Source: a virus
Virus record (IMG/VR): IMGVR_UViG_3300025012_000035
Coordinates: 1-64,000 of that record
Direction: 5' to 3' (one strand)
Length of the DNA: 64,000 nt
How positions within the stretch are numbered: position 1 is the first letter of the stretch; the number at the start of each line of letters is the position of its first letter. Below the pieces are notes generated by a model that did not search any database, was not told where the DNA came from, and saw only the letters and a list, made by a program, of their open reading frames with translations. Position numbers and translations under genes: made by a program. Below are positions 49,435 to 58,203 of the stretch, piece by piece.

Positions 49435-50106
49435 ATGAAAAACTTTGAAATTTGGGAATCAGATTATAACCAAAATACTGATCGTGGTGGTATGTTAATC
49501 CCATCTCACGAAATTTCACAGATGATAAACTTATCTAATATCTCAATTTGCAGTATTGCCGATTTACCTGTTGCAGATATTGACAAATTAAATGAAAAAC
49601 TAAAATTATGGAATCCATTACATGACGAAGAAGATCTGAGAATGTTTTTAGCCGATGAAGGTTTTACTTTTGGCAGTATTGACTTACTCAGTAATACCGA
49701 ATCACCAGAAGAAATTGTTTGCTTTGATTTTCATAATAAATCCTTTGATGATTTAAGTTTATTTGAAACTGCTCCTTGGTATCAATGGCATGACGGAAGT
49801 AATCATAAAGAAGAATGGGCAGGAGAAAATATTGCCGTCACAAAGGTATCAGTTGAGGATTCAAAATATCTTGATTTAGATGAATGGGATGGTAGCAATT
49901 TCTGTACTGGTGGTACTAAATCCTATCATGAAACCGTTTATCGTGTAGTTGAGATTGATGGTAGCAAAGTAGATGATATGTTTATGTTATGTCAGTGGTC
50001 ACAATACCAAGGAGATCATGAAACTGCTGTGATTATGACACAGAATGAATTAGATGCACACCTTGAAGAAATTGGTTATGAAGTAGAAAATGAAGACGAA
50101 GAATAA
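49435..50106 (+). CDS. Large acidic protein, unknown
   Basis: 223 aa, AAAGGAGG upstream. Strongly acidic overall, with many Asp/Glu and Trp (APWYQWHDGSNHKEEW) and an EVENEDEE end. The charge pattern fits a DNA-mimic or anti-restriction type protein, but no family was recognised and this is only an analogy. Confidence 0.6.
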   Translation: MKNFEIWESDYNQNTDRGGMLIPSHEISQMINLSNISICSIADLPVADIDKLNEKLKLWNPLHDEEDLRMFLADEGFTFGSIDLLSNTESPEEIVCFDFHNKSFDDLSLFETAPWYQWHDGSNHKEEWAGENIAVTKVSVEDSKYLDLDEWDGSNFCTGGTKSYHETVYRVVEIDGSKVDDMFMLCQWSQYQGDHETAVIMTQNELDAHLEEIGYEVENEDEE

Positions 50107-50230
50107 GAGTAAGATAAATTATAAATCTAGTCTATCAACTCTGCATATTTGATTTTATATAAGTATGCGGAAGAGGTAAGATTGGGTTAAGAATTATATC
50201 TAAAGCTAAAATATAAAGGAGAATGATTAA

Positions 50231-50659
50231 ATGAGTCTTAATGAAGCAATTGAAACTTTAAATCACATAGTAAGGGAAAATCCTGATAAGAAAACTGGAT
50301 TATATACAGCTTGCGATGTTGTCGCAAATCATATTTGTAATGTAATACCTGTAGATGTGAAAATTGCAGCAGAATACGATTTTTCTGATACTTATAAAGT
50401 AGTAGAGGTAGAGGAAAAGTATTACAACGGCACTTTCCCAATACAGGAAACTAATCGGTATTTAATCCAGATACACAGTGTAACTATTTGGGAAGAAGAA
50501 CCTTATGAACAGAAAACTGTGTCCTATGTCAACGGAAGGAAGAAAGATACGATTAAAATTTATCGGGATGATAGAATTAGGCAAAATTATAAAGCATGTA
50601 TGCAGTTTGCGAAAGATGTTAGCAGAGGTTTATTAACTGTGGTTGCTGATTATAAATAA
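50231..50659 (+). CDS. Hypothetical protein
   Basis: 142 aa, AAAGGAG upstream. Mixed alpha/beta with a beta-rich centre (YKVVEVEEKYYNGTFPIQET) and basic C-terminal helix. No family recognised. Confidence 0.65.
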   Translation: MSLNEAIETLNHIVRENPDKKTGLYTACDVVANHICNVIPVDVKIAAEYDFSDTYKVVEVEEKYYNGTFPIQETNRYLIQIHSVTIWEEEPYEQKTVSYVNGRKKDTIKIYRDDRIRQNYKACMQFAKDVSRGLLTVVADYK

Positions 50660-50684
50660 TATTTAAACTCAAAGGAGATATAGA

Positions 50685-50771
50685 ATGTTAAAATTATTCG
50701 TCATTGTATCTTTAGTTATATTGGTATCAGGATCAATTGTTTATTATAAAGTGAAAGTAAGGAGGAAATAA
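50685..50771 (+). CDS. Small membrane peptide (28 aa)
   Basis: MLKLFVIVSLVILVSGSIVY followed by YKVKVRRK, with AAAGGAG nine bases before the ATG. One membrane helix plus a basic C-terminal tail is the usual form of type I toxins and of small phage membrane peptides. No antisense promoter was noticed. It ends 20 bases before the next start. Confidence 0.6.
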   Translation: MLKLFVIVSLVILVSGSIVYYKVKVRRK

Positions 50772-50791
50772 ATAAAAGGAGGTTTAATTCA

Positions 50792-50992
50792 ATGTTAAAT
50801 ACAACATATAAAATTAACCTTTATAAAATACAAAGCGGAGAAGCCATATTTATAGTTACCAGATTCTTAACTTTCGTCCCAATTGTAGATATGGTTTTAA
50901 AATTAAAGCAAGAGCAAGATATGTTAAAAGTTAAATTAATAAGTTATGATTTTGATAGATACGAATTTGATGTATTTGCTGATGTATGTTAA
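50792..50992 (+). CDS. Hypothetical small protein
   Basis: 66 aa, AAAGGAGGT upstream. Hydrophobic middle (FIVTRFLTFVPIVDMVLKLK) and beta-rich end. No family recognised. Confidence 0.6.
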   Translation: MLNTTYKINLYKIQSGEAIFIVTRFLTFVPIVDMVLKLKQEQDMLKVKLISYDFDRYEFDVFADVC

Positions 50993-51051
50993 AACTTGTA
51001 ATAAAAACTTCAATTCATTATGATTTTTCATTAAGAAAGTAAAAATAATTG

Positions 51052-51080
51052 TTGACATTAGTATTAAGGTGTGCTATAAT
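51052..51080 (+). promoter_or_regulatory. Consensus promoter for 51115
   Basis: TTGACA, 17 bases with TGTGC before the -10, TATAAT; AAGAAAGTAAAAATAATTG precedes it. Confidence 0.8.
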
Positions 51081-51114
51081 AAATTATAAGATTAAATAAA
51101 TGGAGGTATGCACA

Positions 51115-51327
51115 ATGATTAATACTCCAAAAGTTATCAGAGACAATAAAGGAACAATATCAATTGGCATTCATAATAATACGGCAAATTTTAACACAAA
51201 AGAAAATTCTCAGAATGCAAAACAAAAACTAGACAATAGTGGATGTTATACAACTGGAAATGTTGAAAGTAAAAATAATCAATATAGTTTTAGTTATTCT
51301 CTTAAGCAAAAAAGTTTACAAGATTAA
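51115..51327 (+). CDS. Hypothetical small polar protein
   Basis: 70 aa from the ATG at 51115 (GGAGGT upstream); the ATG at 51100 overlaps the SD. Asn/Lys/Ser-rich and probably disordered. No family recognised. Confidence 0.55.
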   Translation: MINTPKVIRDNKGTISIGIHNNTANFNTKENSQNAKQKLDNSGCYTTGNVESKNNQYSFSYSLKQKSLQD

Positions 51328-51360
51328 AGATGATGTGTGTTGTGGCGTAACCCATTTAGT

Positions 51361-51412
51361 AGTAACTCGTTCTGGTGAGTATAAATAGAACTTTAGGCCA
51401 GAATGAGTTACT
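51361..51412 (+). repeat. 15-bp hairpin between 51115 and 51460
   Basis: AGTAACTCGTTCTGG and CCAGAATGAGTTACT pair with one mismatch. It precedes two SD-like sequences. Confidence 0.65.
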
Positions 51413-51459
51413 GTCTATAATGGCAGGAGGTAGTTAAAATTAGAAGGAGGAATACATAA

Positions 51460-51783
51460 ATGAAATATTTTAACGTACATTATAATGATAAAAAGATTGA
51501 AAGAATTAAAGGTGAATCCATTCAGGATGCTTTTAAAAAGGCTGGTTTGGATGGGGGAATAATGGGTGCTGTTGATTATTAGGAAGAAGTAACTGAAGTA
51601 CCAATGGAGCAGAAAACAATATATATAAACAATGATGAAATATGCAATCCTTCTTTTATCGAACAGTTAAGAAATTCTTTAAAAAATACTTCAAATGGTG
51701 GGACTGCCAAAGTGCATTTTGCAAATAGAATTTATGAATACATTTTATTAGTGCAAACAGGGACAGAGGCATATTTCTGTTAA
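51460..51783 (+). pseudogene. Small gene interrupted by an in-frame TAG
   Basis: GAAGGAGG precedes the ATG. The frame reads MKYFNVHYNDKKIERIKGES ... GAVDY, then TAG (51580-51582), then stays open for 66 more codons (EEVTEVPMEQ ... GTEAYFC) to a TAA at 51781. Nonsense mutation, or TAG read-through. It lies just upstream of the TnpB gene. Confidence 0.6.
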
Positions 51784-51822
51784 TAGTTTAAAATGTAAAA
51801 ATATTATTTATGTAGAAAGGAG

Positions 51823-53034
51823 GTGAATTTTATACTAATATACAAAACAATAACCGTACCAGTTAATTGTAATAAATCAGATTATCAATATTTAATGCAA
51901 TGTAATAAATATTCAGCAATAATATGGAATAACTGTGTTAAAGAAGACCAAAAGAGCAGAAAAGAACATAATAAATCACTAACAAGATCAGAATTGCAAT
52001 TTATGATGAAGAAAACAGTGCCTATAATTCTTGCTAATAGTATTAATATGGTAATATTTAAGTACATTACTGCAAGAGATTCTATGTGGAAATCAATAAA
52101 AGCGAAACATGAAAATAGTAAAAAGGTTAAACTGCCTTATAAGGAGAAAAAATATTTTAATACTGGTTGGACTCATCAGAATATTAAAATATATAAAGAT
52201 AAAGGATATTTAACCTTAAGTAAACCAGTGTTAGCAGATGAGCAAGGTATAGATAGAAAACAAAAACCATTAAAATGTCACATGAGAGAAATACCAGATA
52301 ATATTGTAGAGATTGAATTGGTTTATCGAAACGATTTGTATCTTCTGATAAAAACTAAAAATATTAACGATAACATTTTAATTCAATCCGATAATGAGGC
52401 AAGTATTGATTTAGGAGAAATACATAGTATTACAAGTATTGATAATAATGAGAATGCAATAATTATTACAGGTAGAAAACTAAGAGAAGTAAAACAACTA
52501 AGAAATAAACATATGGGGAAATTAAAAAGCAGGAGAAGTAAATGCACAAAAGGTAGTAGACAATATAAGAAATATAGCATGGCAATTAAGAGATTAATAT
52601 ATAAAACAGATAAAAGAATTCTAAATATTATACATAAGACTACAAAATATTACCTTGATTACTGTATTAAAAATAATATAGGTAAAGTATATTATGGTGA
52701 TTTAGATAGTTGCACCAGGAATACTAAAAAAGAGAATCGTGGAAGTAGAAAAACGAGACAGAAATTAAATCAATGGAATTATGGATTAATTATATTGGAA
52801 TTAACCAATAAACTAACTAGATATGGTATAGAATTAGTAAAAGTTAAAGAGTATTATACTTCAAAGAAATGTCCAGTTTGTGGATCATTGAATACTCCTA
52901 AAGGTAGAAATTATGAATGTGAATGTGGGTATGTAATGCATAGAGATGTAAACGGGGCAATTAATATCTTAAATGATAATTCAACTTATAAAGTTACAAG
53001 ATACAAAGAATTAAAGTATCTACAAATTATTTAG
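51823..53034 (+). CDS. tnpB: TnpB, RNA-guided nuclease of IS200/IS605 or IS607 type
   Basis: 403 aa. The N-terminal helical part is followed by a split RuvC nuclease: SIDLGE (D196), then a zinc ribbon CPVCG...CECG (350-369) and HRDVNGAINIL (D375). In the usual RuvC-II place the sequence is VYYGDLDS: Gly where Glu is expected, Asp next to it. Glu343 in KEYYTSKKC could be a shifted catalytic Glu as described for rearranged TnpBs. The GTG start lies within GGAGGTG; an ATA eight bases after the SD is an alternative. No TnpA transposase is nearby, so the element is non-autonomous or domesticated. The guide RNA would come from its 3' end. Confidence 0.85.
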   Translation: MNFILIYKTITVPVNCNKSDYQYLMQCNKYSAIIWNNCVKEDQKSRKEHNKSLTRSELQFMMKKTVPIILANSINMVIFKYITARDSMWKSIKAKHENSKKVKLPYKEKKYFNTGWTHQNIKIYKDKGYLTLSKPVLADEQGIDRKQKPLKCHMREIPDNIVEIELVYRNDLYLLIKTKNINDNILIQSDNEASIDLGEIHSITSIDNNENAIIITGRKLREVKQLRNKHMGKLKSRRSKCTKGSRQYKKYSMAIKRLIYKTDKRILNIIHKTTKYYLDYCIKNNIGKVYYGDLDSCTRNTKKENRGSRKTRQKLNQWNYGLIILELTNKLTRYGIELVKVKEYYTSKKCPVCGSLNTPKGRNYECECGYVMHRDVNGAINILNDNSTYKVTRYKELKYLQII

Positions 53035-53155
53035 AAATAAATATGAGTAGTAAATGTTCAGGAATAGAACCTAGTTTAAAGACTGGTAGCTTATTGAAGT
53101 AAAATAAGAAAAGTTAAATGTAAAAATTTAACTGTGTTCCTAACCGATCTTTCGT
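53035..53155 (+). ncRNA. Candidate omega RNA and right end of the TnpB element
   Basis: TnpB guide RNAs normally overlap the 3' end of tnpB and stop at the element's right end. Here AGTTAAAT-GTAAAA-ATTTAACT forms a clean hairpin (53113-53134). CTTTC-GTCATGAAAT-GAAAG lies at the probable end near 53150. The exact boundary, and hence the guide, cannot be set by eye. Confidence 0.4.
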
Positions 53156-53179
53156 CATGAAATGAAAGGAGAAATAAAT

Positions 53180-53347
53180 ATGATAGATAATTATAAATTC
53201 ATTAAAAAATCTATACAATCAATTGATAGTGTATATGATTTAATTTCTGATGATTATATTAAGTGGGCATTAAGAATCATTAAAAATGAAAAATCAAATG
53301 TTCCGTTTGATGTATTAGAATATCTTAATAATGAAATAGCAAAATAA
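53180..53347 (+). CDS. Hypothetical small helical protein
   Basis: 55 aa from the ATG at 53180 (AAAGGAG upstream). All-helical (IDSVYDLISDDYIKWALRII). No family recognised. Terminator ACAGGG/CCCTGT + T5 follows at 53363-53390. Confidence 0.6.
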   Translation: MIDNYKFIKKSIQSIDSVYDLISDDYIKWALRIIKNEKSNVPFDVLEYLNNEIAK

Positions 53348-53362
53348 AATTTATTAGAGAGT

Positions 53363-53390
53363 GACAGGGTGAAATATCCCTGTTTTTATT
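53363..53390 (+). terminator. Rho-independent terminator
   Basis: ACAGGG-TGAAATAT-CCCTGT, then T4ATTTTG. Confidence 0.75.
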
Positions 53391-53475
53391 TTGTATAAAA
53401 CAGATATTTCATGTCAATATTTGGAAAGCAAAATAAAATAGTATGAGATATATCATGTAAAATTTCAAATTGATA

Positions 53476-53504
53476 TTGCAATGATGGTTAATTTATGGTA
53501 TACT
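53476..53504 (+). promoter_or_regulatory. Cassette promoter for 53546
   Basis: TTGCAA, 17 bases, TATACT, then AAAAAGTAAATATAATATT. Confidence 0.75.
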
Positions 53505-53545
53505 TAAAAAGTAAATATAATATTATTAAAATTAGGAGATAATCT

Positions 53546-53875
53546 ATGAACGAACAATTATGGAATCAAATACTTAACAAAGTAAAAGAAATAATTAATC
53601 AATGGTATGAGGAAGGACTCTCAGATTACGATAAATACTTTTCTATACCTTCTCAAACTGTTTTATATAATAAGGTAGAAGAAGAAGTTAAAAAGGAAAT
53701 GGAAAGAGTCATGTTAAACGTGTTGAATGGTAAGGATAGTAGAATCAATGGTAAGAAAATTATGGAAGATATTAAGAATTACTTTATCGAAAAATCTAAA
53801 GAAAACCATAAAGAATTTATAATAAAACATGGAAATATAGATTGGAATAATCAAAAAAGAAAAGGAGATATATAA
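53546..53875 (+). CDS. Hypothetical helical protein
   Basis: 109 aa with a moderate SD (TTAGGAGAT). Helical and charged (VEEEVKKEMERVMLNVLNGK). It overlaps the next start by one base (ATAATG), so coupled. No family recognised. Confidence 0.65.
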   Translation: MNEQLWNQILNKVKEIINQWYEEGLSDYDKYFSIPSQTVLYNKVEEEVKKEMERVMLNVLNGKDSRINGKKIMEDIKNYFIEKSKENHKEFIIKHGNIDWNNQKRKGDI

Positions 53876-54081
53876 TGAATAAATTAATTGAAATGACACT
53901 TAATAAAGCAGGTTATAATTGTCTGCCTACTGAGAGAAATATTATTAATTGTTTCTTCGATTATATAAATGAAGGTGTTTGGCCTAATCTTAGTATTGAT
54001 AATGTAAAACAAAGAATTAAAGATGAAGATATTACTATTGAAGATATGTGTCAAGCAATTATAAATGTAGGTAGAATTTAA
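53875..54081 (+). CDS. Hypothetical small protein
   Basis: 68 aa, AAAGGAGAT upstream. Helical, acidic C-terminus (QRIKDEDITIEDMCQAIINV). No family recognised; translated together with 53546. Confidence 0.65.
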   Translation: MNKLIEMTLNKAGYNCLPTERNIINCFFDYINEGVWPNLSIDNVKQRIKDEDITIEDMCQAIINVGRI

Positions 54082-54128
54082 ATCAATAAAAATTTTTAAA
54101 ATTTAATCAATTATTTTTAATTTAGGTA

Positions 54129-54157
54129 TTGCTTTCTTGTTTCAAGTGTGGTAATAT
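54129..54157 (+). promoter_or_regulatory. Cassette promoter for 54207
   Basis: TTGCTT, 17 bases with TGTGG before the -10, TAATAT, then AGAAGGTAAATATAATTG. Confidence 0.7.
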
Positions 54158-54206
54158 ATCTATAGAAGGTAAATATAATTGTAAAACGAAAAGGAGATGT
54201 TGTTAA

Positions 54207-55694
54207 ATGACTAAGGCTATATCTTTTACACCAGGAAACAAAGAGGTAAAATCAATTGTGGAACAGGTGAGAAAGCAACAAATTACAGTAGGCGGACACT
54301 TGCAGAATATTCTTCTTGCTGAAAAAGAAGCAGAAGGAAGTAAGGTTAAGAATGTTCGTGAATACATGGAGTCACAACGTGCATACGTCTGGGAGACGTG
54401 GAGGGCATCAAATTTAATCCAAAGTTTACTACTTAACATTTTTATCCCTGAAGTAATCCTTTACAGAGCAGATGAAAAATCACAGTTCCGTAGGGTTTTG
54501 GATGGAAATCAAAGATTGACCAGTATTTACCTGTTTGTCACTGATGGTTTTAAACTTGATTTAACCAAAAGTATCTTCCCTACATTTGAAATTGAAGGAG
54601 AGCAATATACATACGAATCCATTCAAGGAAAATTGTTCTCACAACTACCAGAATTGTTTAGGGATGCAATTTTAAACTATGACTTAAGGATGGCAACTTG
54701 CAATAACTGTGATGAAGAACAGGCTGAGAAATTCTTTGTTAGTATGAACGCAGGAGTAAAAGTTTTAAAACCTGCTGAAGTAAGAAATGCAGCAATGGGA
54801 ACAGCAACCAGAAGATTTATTGGTGAAGTGTTAAAGTCCGATTGGGTACTACATACTATGACTGCTAAAGCAGCAACAAGCAACATAGGAAGTGAAGTAG
54901 TATCACAGGCAATAACACTCATGTACAATGTTTCAGCAGTAGAATTATCTAAAGAAAACATTGACAAAGTTATTTACTCCTTCCGAGATGGTGGTGTACC
55001 TGAATCAATGAAGGAAGATATAACAAATGTCTGCAACTACCTTAACGAAGTAACAAGTATCTGGATTGAATTGAAGAAGAAACATGACGAACAGCAAACT
55101 ACCAAAAGAGGTAAAGGTGTTAGCAACTACTCCACATATCGTTTTTCTTTCTTCAATAAAACTCATACCGTAATGTTGATGATAGCAGCCGACAAAGCTA
55201 TCAAAGCCAATGTACCTGTTGAAGAATTCGCCACATGGTCACGTAAGTTCTTTGAATTCCAGAGTGAAGATTACAAGAAGGGTATGGATGGTAAGACTAA
55301 CGAATTGCAAAATGTTGATATGCGTATGCTTGCAATTCAGGATGAAATTAGTAAATTGAAAAAAGGTGAAACTTATGTAGTTAAAAAAACTACAGCTGAG
55401 GAAGTTCAAGCTGTATTAGATGAATTCAAAAATAGTGATACAGTGTCATTATTGATTACTGTATCCGATACCACAGGAACAGATACACTGCCTAACCAAG
55501 AATTAGTAAGTGAATCTACAGATAGCACAGATACCACCAACGATGCAGAAACATTACCGGAAAATACAGATAATACGGAAGAGAATGCACAGGACGATGA
55601 TATTGAAGTTAAAGAATTCACGATTGACGATATTCCTGATACCGATACAGACTTAGAAGATACTCAGGAAGACGACCAAGAACAAGCTAGTTAG
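54207..55694 (+). CDS. DUF262-domain protein
   Basis: 495 aa, AAAGGAGAT upstream. DUF262 (ParB-like fold of GmrSD-type proteins): QRAYVWE at residues 57-63, NIFIPEVILY at 78-87, and the hallmark DGNQRLTS at 99-106; later SMNAGVKVLKPAEVRNAAMG. The catalytic partner domain DUF1524 (HNH) is absent; instead there is a long Thr/Asp/Glu-rich acidic tail (residues 415-495). In GmrSD these domains hydrolyse NTPs and cut modified DNA; a lone DUF262 protein on a mobile element may be a defence or anti-defence factor. Codon use is richer in C than its neighbours. Confidence 0.85.
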   Translation: MTKAISFTPGNKEVKSIVEQVRKQQITVGGHLQNILLAEKEAEGSKVKNVREYMESQRAYVWETWRASNLIQSLLLNIFIPEVILYRADEKSQFRRVLDGNQRLTSIYLFVTDGFKLDLTKSIFPTFEIEGEQYTYESIQGKLFSQLPELFRDAILNYDLRMATCNNCDEEQAEKFFVSMNAGVKVLKPAEVRNAAMGTATRRFIGEVLKSDWVLHTMTAKAATSNIGSEVVSQAITLMYNVSAVELSKENIDKVIYSFRDGGVPESMKEDITNVCNYLNEVTSIWIELKKKHDEQQTTKRGKGVSNYSTYRFSFFNKTHTVMLMIAADKAIKANVPVEEFATWSRKFFEFQSEDYKKGMDGKTNELQNVDMRMLAIQDEISKLKKGETYVVKKTTAEEVQAVLDEFKNSDTVSLLITVSDTTGTDTLPNQELVSESTDSTDTTNDAETLPENTDNTEENAQDDDIEVKEFTIDDIPDTDTDLEDTQEDDQEQAS

Positions 55695-55702
55695 ATTAAT
55701 AA

Positions 55703-55731
55703 AGGGAGAGTTTAAAAACAACACTCTCCCT
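55703..55731 (+). terminator. Terminator-like hairpin
   Basis: AGGGAGAGT pairs with ACTCTCCCT; the T-run is short, so read-through to 55791 is possible. Confidence 0.6.
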
Positions 55732-55790
55732 TCAACCTGAATTAATAGATGATGAATATAAAAATACATATAGTAAAGGAGAGATTAATA

Positions 55791-56729
55791 ATGAAAATTA
55801 ATACAACTGACAAAATGAATAAGTTAAAAGAGCACTTATTGAATACTTATCCTGACGGTAAATTTTCAGCTAATTCCTATACATTCAATAAAATTATAGG
55901 TGCAAATTCAACTGCATATTACATGGAATTGCTAGTTAAAAAAGGATTTTTAAAATTGATTAAGAAAACTACTAAAGAAGGTAAGAAATGGATTCCTGCT
56001 GAGTATCAAATAATTGGTACTAGTGATATTGACGATACTGATGAATTTAAAAATGAAAACACAAGTAATAACGAGAAAGAAAAAGTTACACAAGGTAAGA
56101 TAGACATAAATGATTATATTGAAGAACAATTTAACAATATTCCGGTAAGGCTTTATAAAACAGATAAAGGTTATGTTGTACCTATATCTAATATTATCAA
56201 TGCTTTAAATACAACCAAACAACATCTACATGGACTTTTAAAAGATAATGAAGAGTTATTTGATAATTGGGTGGTCAACCTTACCTTGACTACCGATAGT
56301 GCAGTTAATACTTGCCTTACTAGAGATGGTGTTATCGGTTTATTGATGAAAATATCATATAAAAGATTGACACCAGACAAACAGAAACTTGTCCTTGAAT
56401 TCCAAAAATGGGCAATTGAGAAACTAGGACGACTTATGTCAACAGGTGAAGTAAAAATATCTAATATAGAACATAGCAATGCTAAAGTTAATATTGCTGA
56501 TACTGTTGGAATTTCTAATGAAGACATTGAAAAAATGTTCACAGAGATTCAAAACACAGTTGATGAAAAATTAGGAATGATTAAATTATTAATTGATAAT
56601 AAGAATAAAGAAGTTACTTCTGCCAAGTTAGAAAGAGACATGGCTGTTGAAAGAGAAAAAAGAATGATGTCTAAAATACCTGAAATTGTTGACCAGAGAT
56701 TTGAATTAATGATGAAGAAATTAGCTTAA
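55791..56729 (+). CDS. Phage antirepressor-like protein
   Basis: 312 aa from the ATG at 55791 (AAAGGAG upstream). The N-terminal 80 residues are winged-helix-like. The middle (VRLYKTDKGYVVPISNIINA, then CLTRDGVIGLLMKISYKRL and KLVLEFQKWAIEKLGR) matches antirepressor N-domains of the P22_AR_N/Bro-N type. The C-terminal 90 residues are coiled coil. It would counter a repressor or act as a regulator. Confidence 0.7.
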   Translation: MKINTTDKMNKLKEHLLNTYPDGKFSANSYTFNKIIGANSTAYYMELLVKKGFLKLIKKTTKEGKKWIPAEYQIIGTSDIDDTDEFKNENTSNNEKEKVTQGKIDINDYIEEQFNNIPVRLYKTDKGYVVPISNIINALNTTKQHLHGLLKDNEELFDNWVVNLTLTTDSAVNTCLTRDGVIGLLMKISYKRLTPDKQKLVLEFQKWAIEKLGRLMSTGEVKISNIEHSNAKVNIADTVGISNEDIEKMFTEIQNTVDEKLGMIKLLIDNKNKEVTSAKLERDMAVEREKRMMSKIPEIVDQRFELMMKKLA

Positions 56730-56737
56730 GTTTTAAA

Positions 56738-56766
56738 ATAGGGAGAGTTATCCTTTCCCTATTTCT
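56738..56766 (+). terminator. Terminator-like hairpin
   Basis: AATAGGGA pairs with TCCCTATT, then TCTC. Confidence 0.55.
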
Positions 56767-56792
56767 CAAATAATACATAAGGAGTGACCACA

Positions 56793-57926
56793 ATGCCATT
56801 AAATAAACCTAACCCCACAATCAACCTACAATCAACCTTTTTAGGCTTTACAGACTCCCTTACACCACTTCAAAAATCCAAAGTATCATCAACACTAGAC
56901 ACACAAATTAAGCACAATAACGTCATTATGCCAAAGAAACAATTCATATATCTCAAACTTAATGAAGGTTATATTCCAATCATAGAAGAAGATGTTTCAT
57001 ATTACAGTAGAAAATTAGGTGACTATACTAAACCTAAATCAGAATACAGGCTATCTAATCCAGAAGGAAGTTATTACACAATAACAAAGACTGAATATAA
57101 TTTTGCCACATACCTTATCGAGAATGACTTCTTAGACGTTGTAAAAACTAAACAATACATAGATGCAGAACAAATTAAACTTACTCAACTAGCACAAATT
57201 GAATTTAACCGTAAACAACAAGAGAAACAACACAAGGAGTTATTACAACAACAAAAACAAGAATTCAATAATTGGCTATCTGAACAAGCAGAAAACTACT
57301 CAGACAATACTAAACTTGATCTTGCCAAAACCATTTTTGAATCTGAACAATGTGATTACAATGAATTATATTTATGTAAACTTCTTGTTACAATAGATAA
57401 TATAGACATTACTGCTTGTAAAGAGAAATTAAAAAATTCTTTGTATAGTCATAACAAAACTAGTAAGAAAGTATTTTATCATATAACAGGTATTAAATTA
57501 CCATCAACAGATAAAGGTACAATGGAGATTATTGATGGTTTAACTATGTTAGATTTTAAAGGTATTATTCCTTACAAAAAGAAACAGTTTAAGGCCAACA
57601 ACAATGAACAGCCAAAATTACCAATAACAGAAGTGTTCTATAAGTCAATCAGAAAACCTTCGCCTCATTATGAAGAATGCGCAGGTATTCCATTGAACAA
57701 ATATGGATTAGATATGTTCATAACACAATACTCAGATGGAACATATCAATTATCTGAAGCCAAAAGTGGGATGTTAATGATTGATGCAGATACCAAGAAA
57801 AAACTTATGGATAAATTGAAGGATATTATTAATCTACATGGAATAGAAAAAATAAATAGGATGATTCAAGATAACATAAATAGTAATGGAATTGGTATTA
57901 GTCCAAAGTATAGAGATGTTGTATAA
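56793..57926 (+). CDS. Hypothetical protein with Gln-rich coiled coil
   Basis: 377 aa from the ATG at 56793 (AAGGAGTG upstream). Residues 135-170 are a Gln/Lys coiled coil (EFNRKQQEKQHKELLQQQKQ). The C-terminal 90 residues look globular (KYGLDMFITQYSDGTYQLSE). No family recognised. Its third-codon C content matches the DUF262 gene more than the AT-rich cassettes, suggesting these came together. Confidence 0.65.
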   Translation: MPLNKPNPTINLQSTFLGFTDSLTPLQKSKVSSTLDTQIKHNNVIMPKKQFIYLKLNEGYIPIIEEDVSYYSRKLGDYTKPKSEYRLSNPEGSYYTITKTEYNFATYLIENDFLDVVKTKQYIDAEQIKLTQLAQIEFNRKQQEKQHKELLQQQKQEFNNWLSEQAENYSDNTKLDLAKTIFESEQCDYNELYLCKLLVTIDNIDITACKEKLKNSLYSHNKTSKKVFYHITGIKLPSTDKGTMEIIDGLTMLDFKGIIPYKKKQFKANNNEQPKLPITEVFYKSIRKPSPHYEECAGIPLNKYGLDMFITQYSDGTYQLSEAKSGMLMIDADTKKKLMDKLKDIINLHGIEKINRMIQDNINSNGIGISPKYRDVV

Positions 57927-57976
57927 CAGCATAACAGAAGCACCATAATAAATTTAACAAAACTAAAAAATAATTG

Positions 57977-58005
57977 TTGCATTGTATCTAGTAGTATGAT
58001 ACAAT
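57977..58005 (+). promoter_or_regulatory. Promoter for 58038
   Basis: TTGCAT, 17 bases, TACAAT. Confidence 0.7.
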
Positions 58006-58037
58006 ATATTAACTAGATAGCAAAGGATGATTATTAT

Positions 58038-58160
58038 ATGTTGCAAGGTATTAAGAAATTTATTAAGAGTATGACTAAAGAAGATTATTTTATTATGAGT
58101 GTAGCTATTTTAATTGGTGTATTATATGACATTGGAATGTGGATTTATTTTAAGTATTAA
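58038..58160 (+). CDS. Small membrane peptide (40 aa)
   Basis: A basic N-terminus (MLQGIKKFIKSMTK) is followed by one membrane helix (YFIMSVAILIGVLYDIGMWI). The SD is weak (AAAGGATG). Downstream of a good promoter. Role unknown. Confidence 0.55.
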   Translation: MLQGIKKFIKSMTKEDYFIMSVAILIGVLYDIGMWIYFKY

Positions 58161-58203
58161 TCAACTGGTTATTTTATCATAACTTTTAGAAGGAGGAATA
58201 ATA

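Noticed and set aside
37873-51582. Alternative genetic code reading TAA or TAG as sense
   Set aside because: All three stops end many intact genes here with well-placed following signals; only two genes are interrupted.
51361-51783. Left end of a complete insertion sequence with transposase before TnpB
   Set aside because: No TnpA-like Tyr-HUH or serine recombinase motifs; the interrupted ORF there shows no transposase features.
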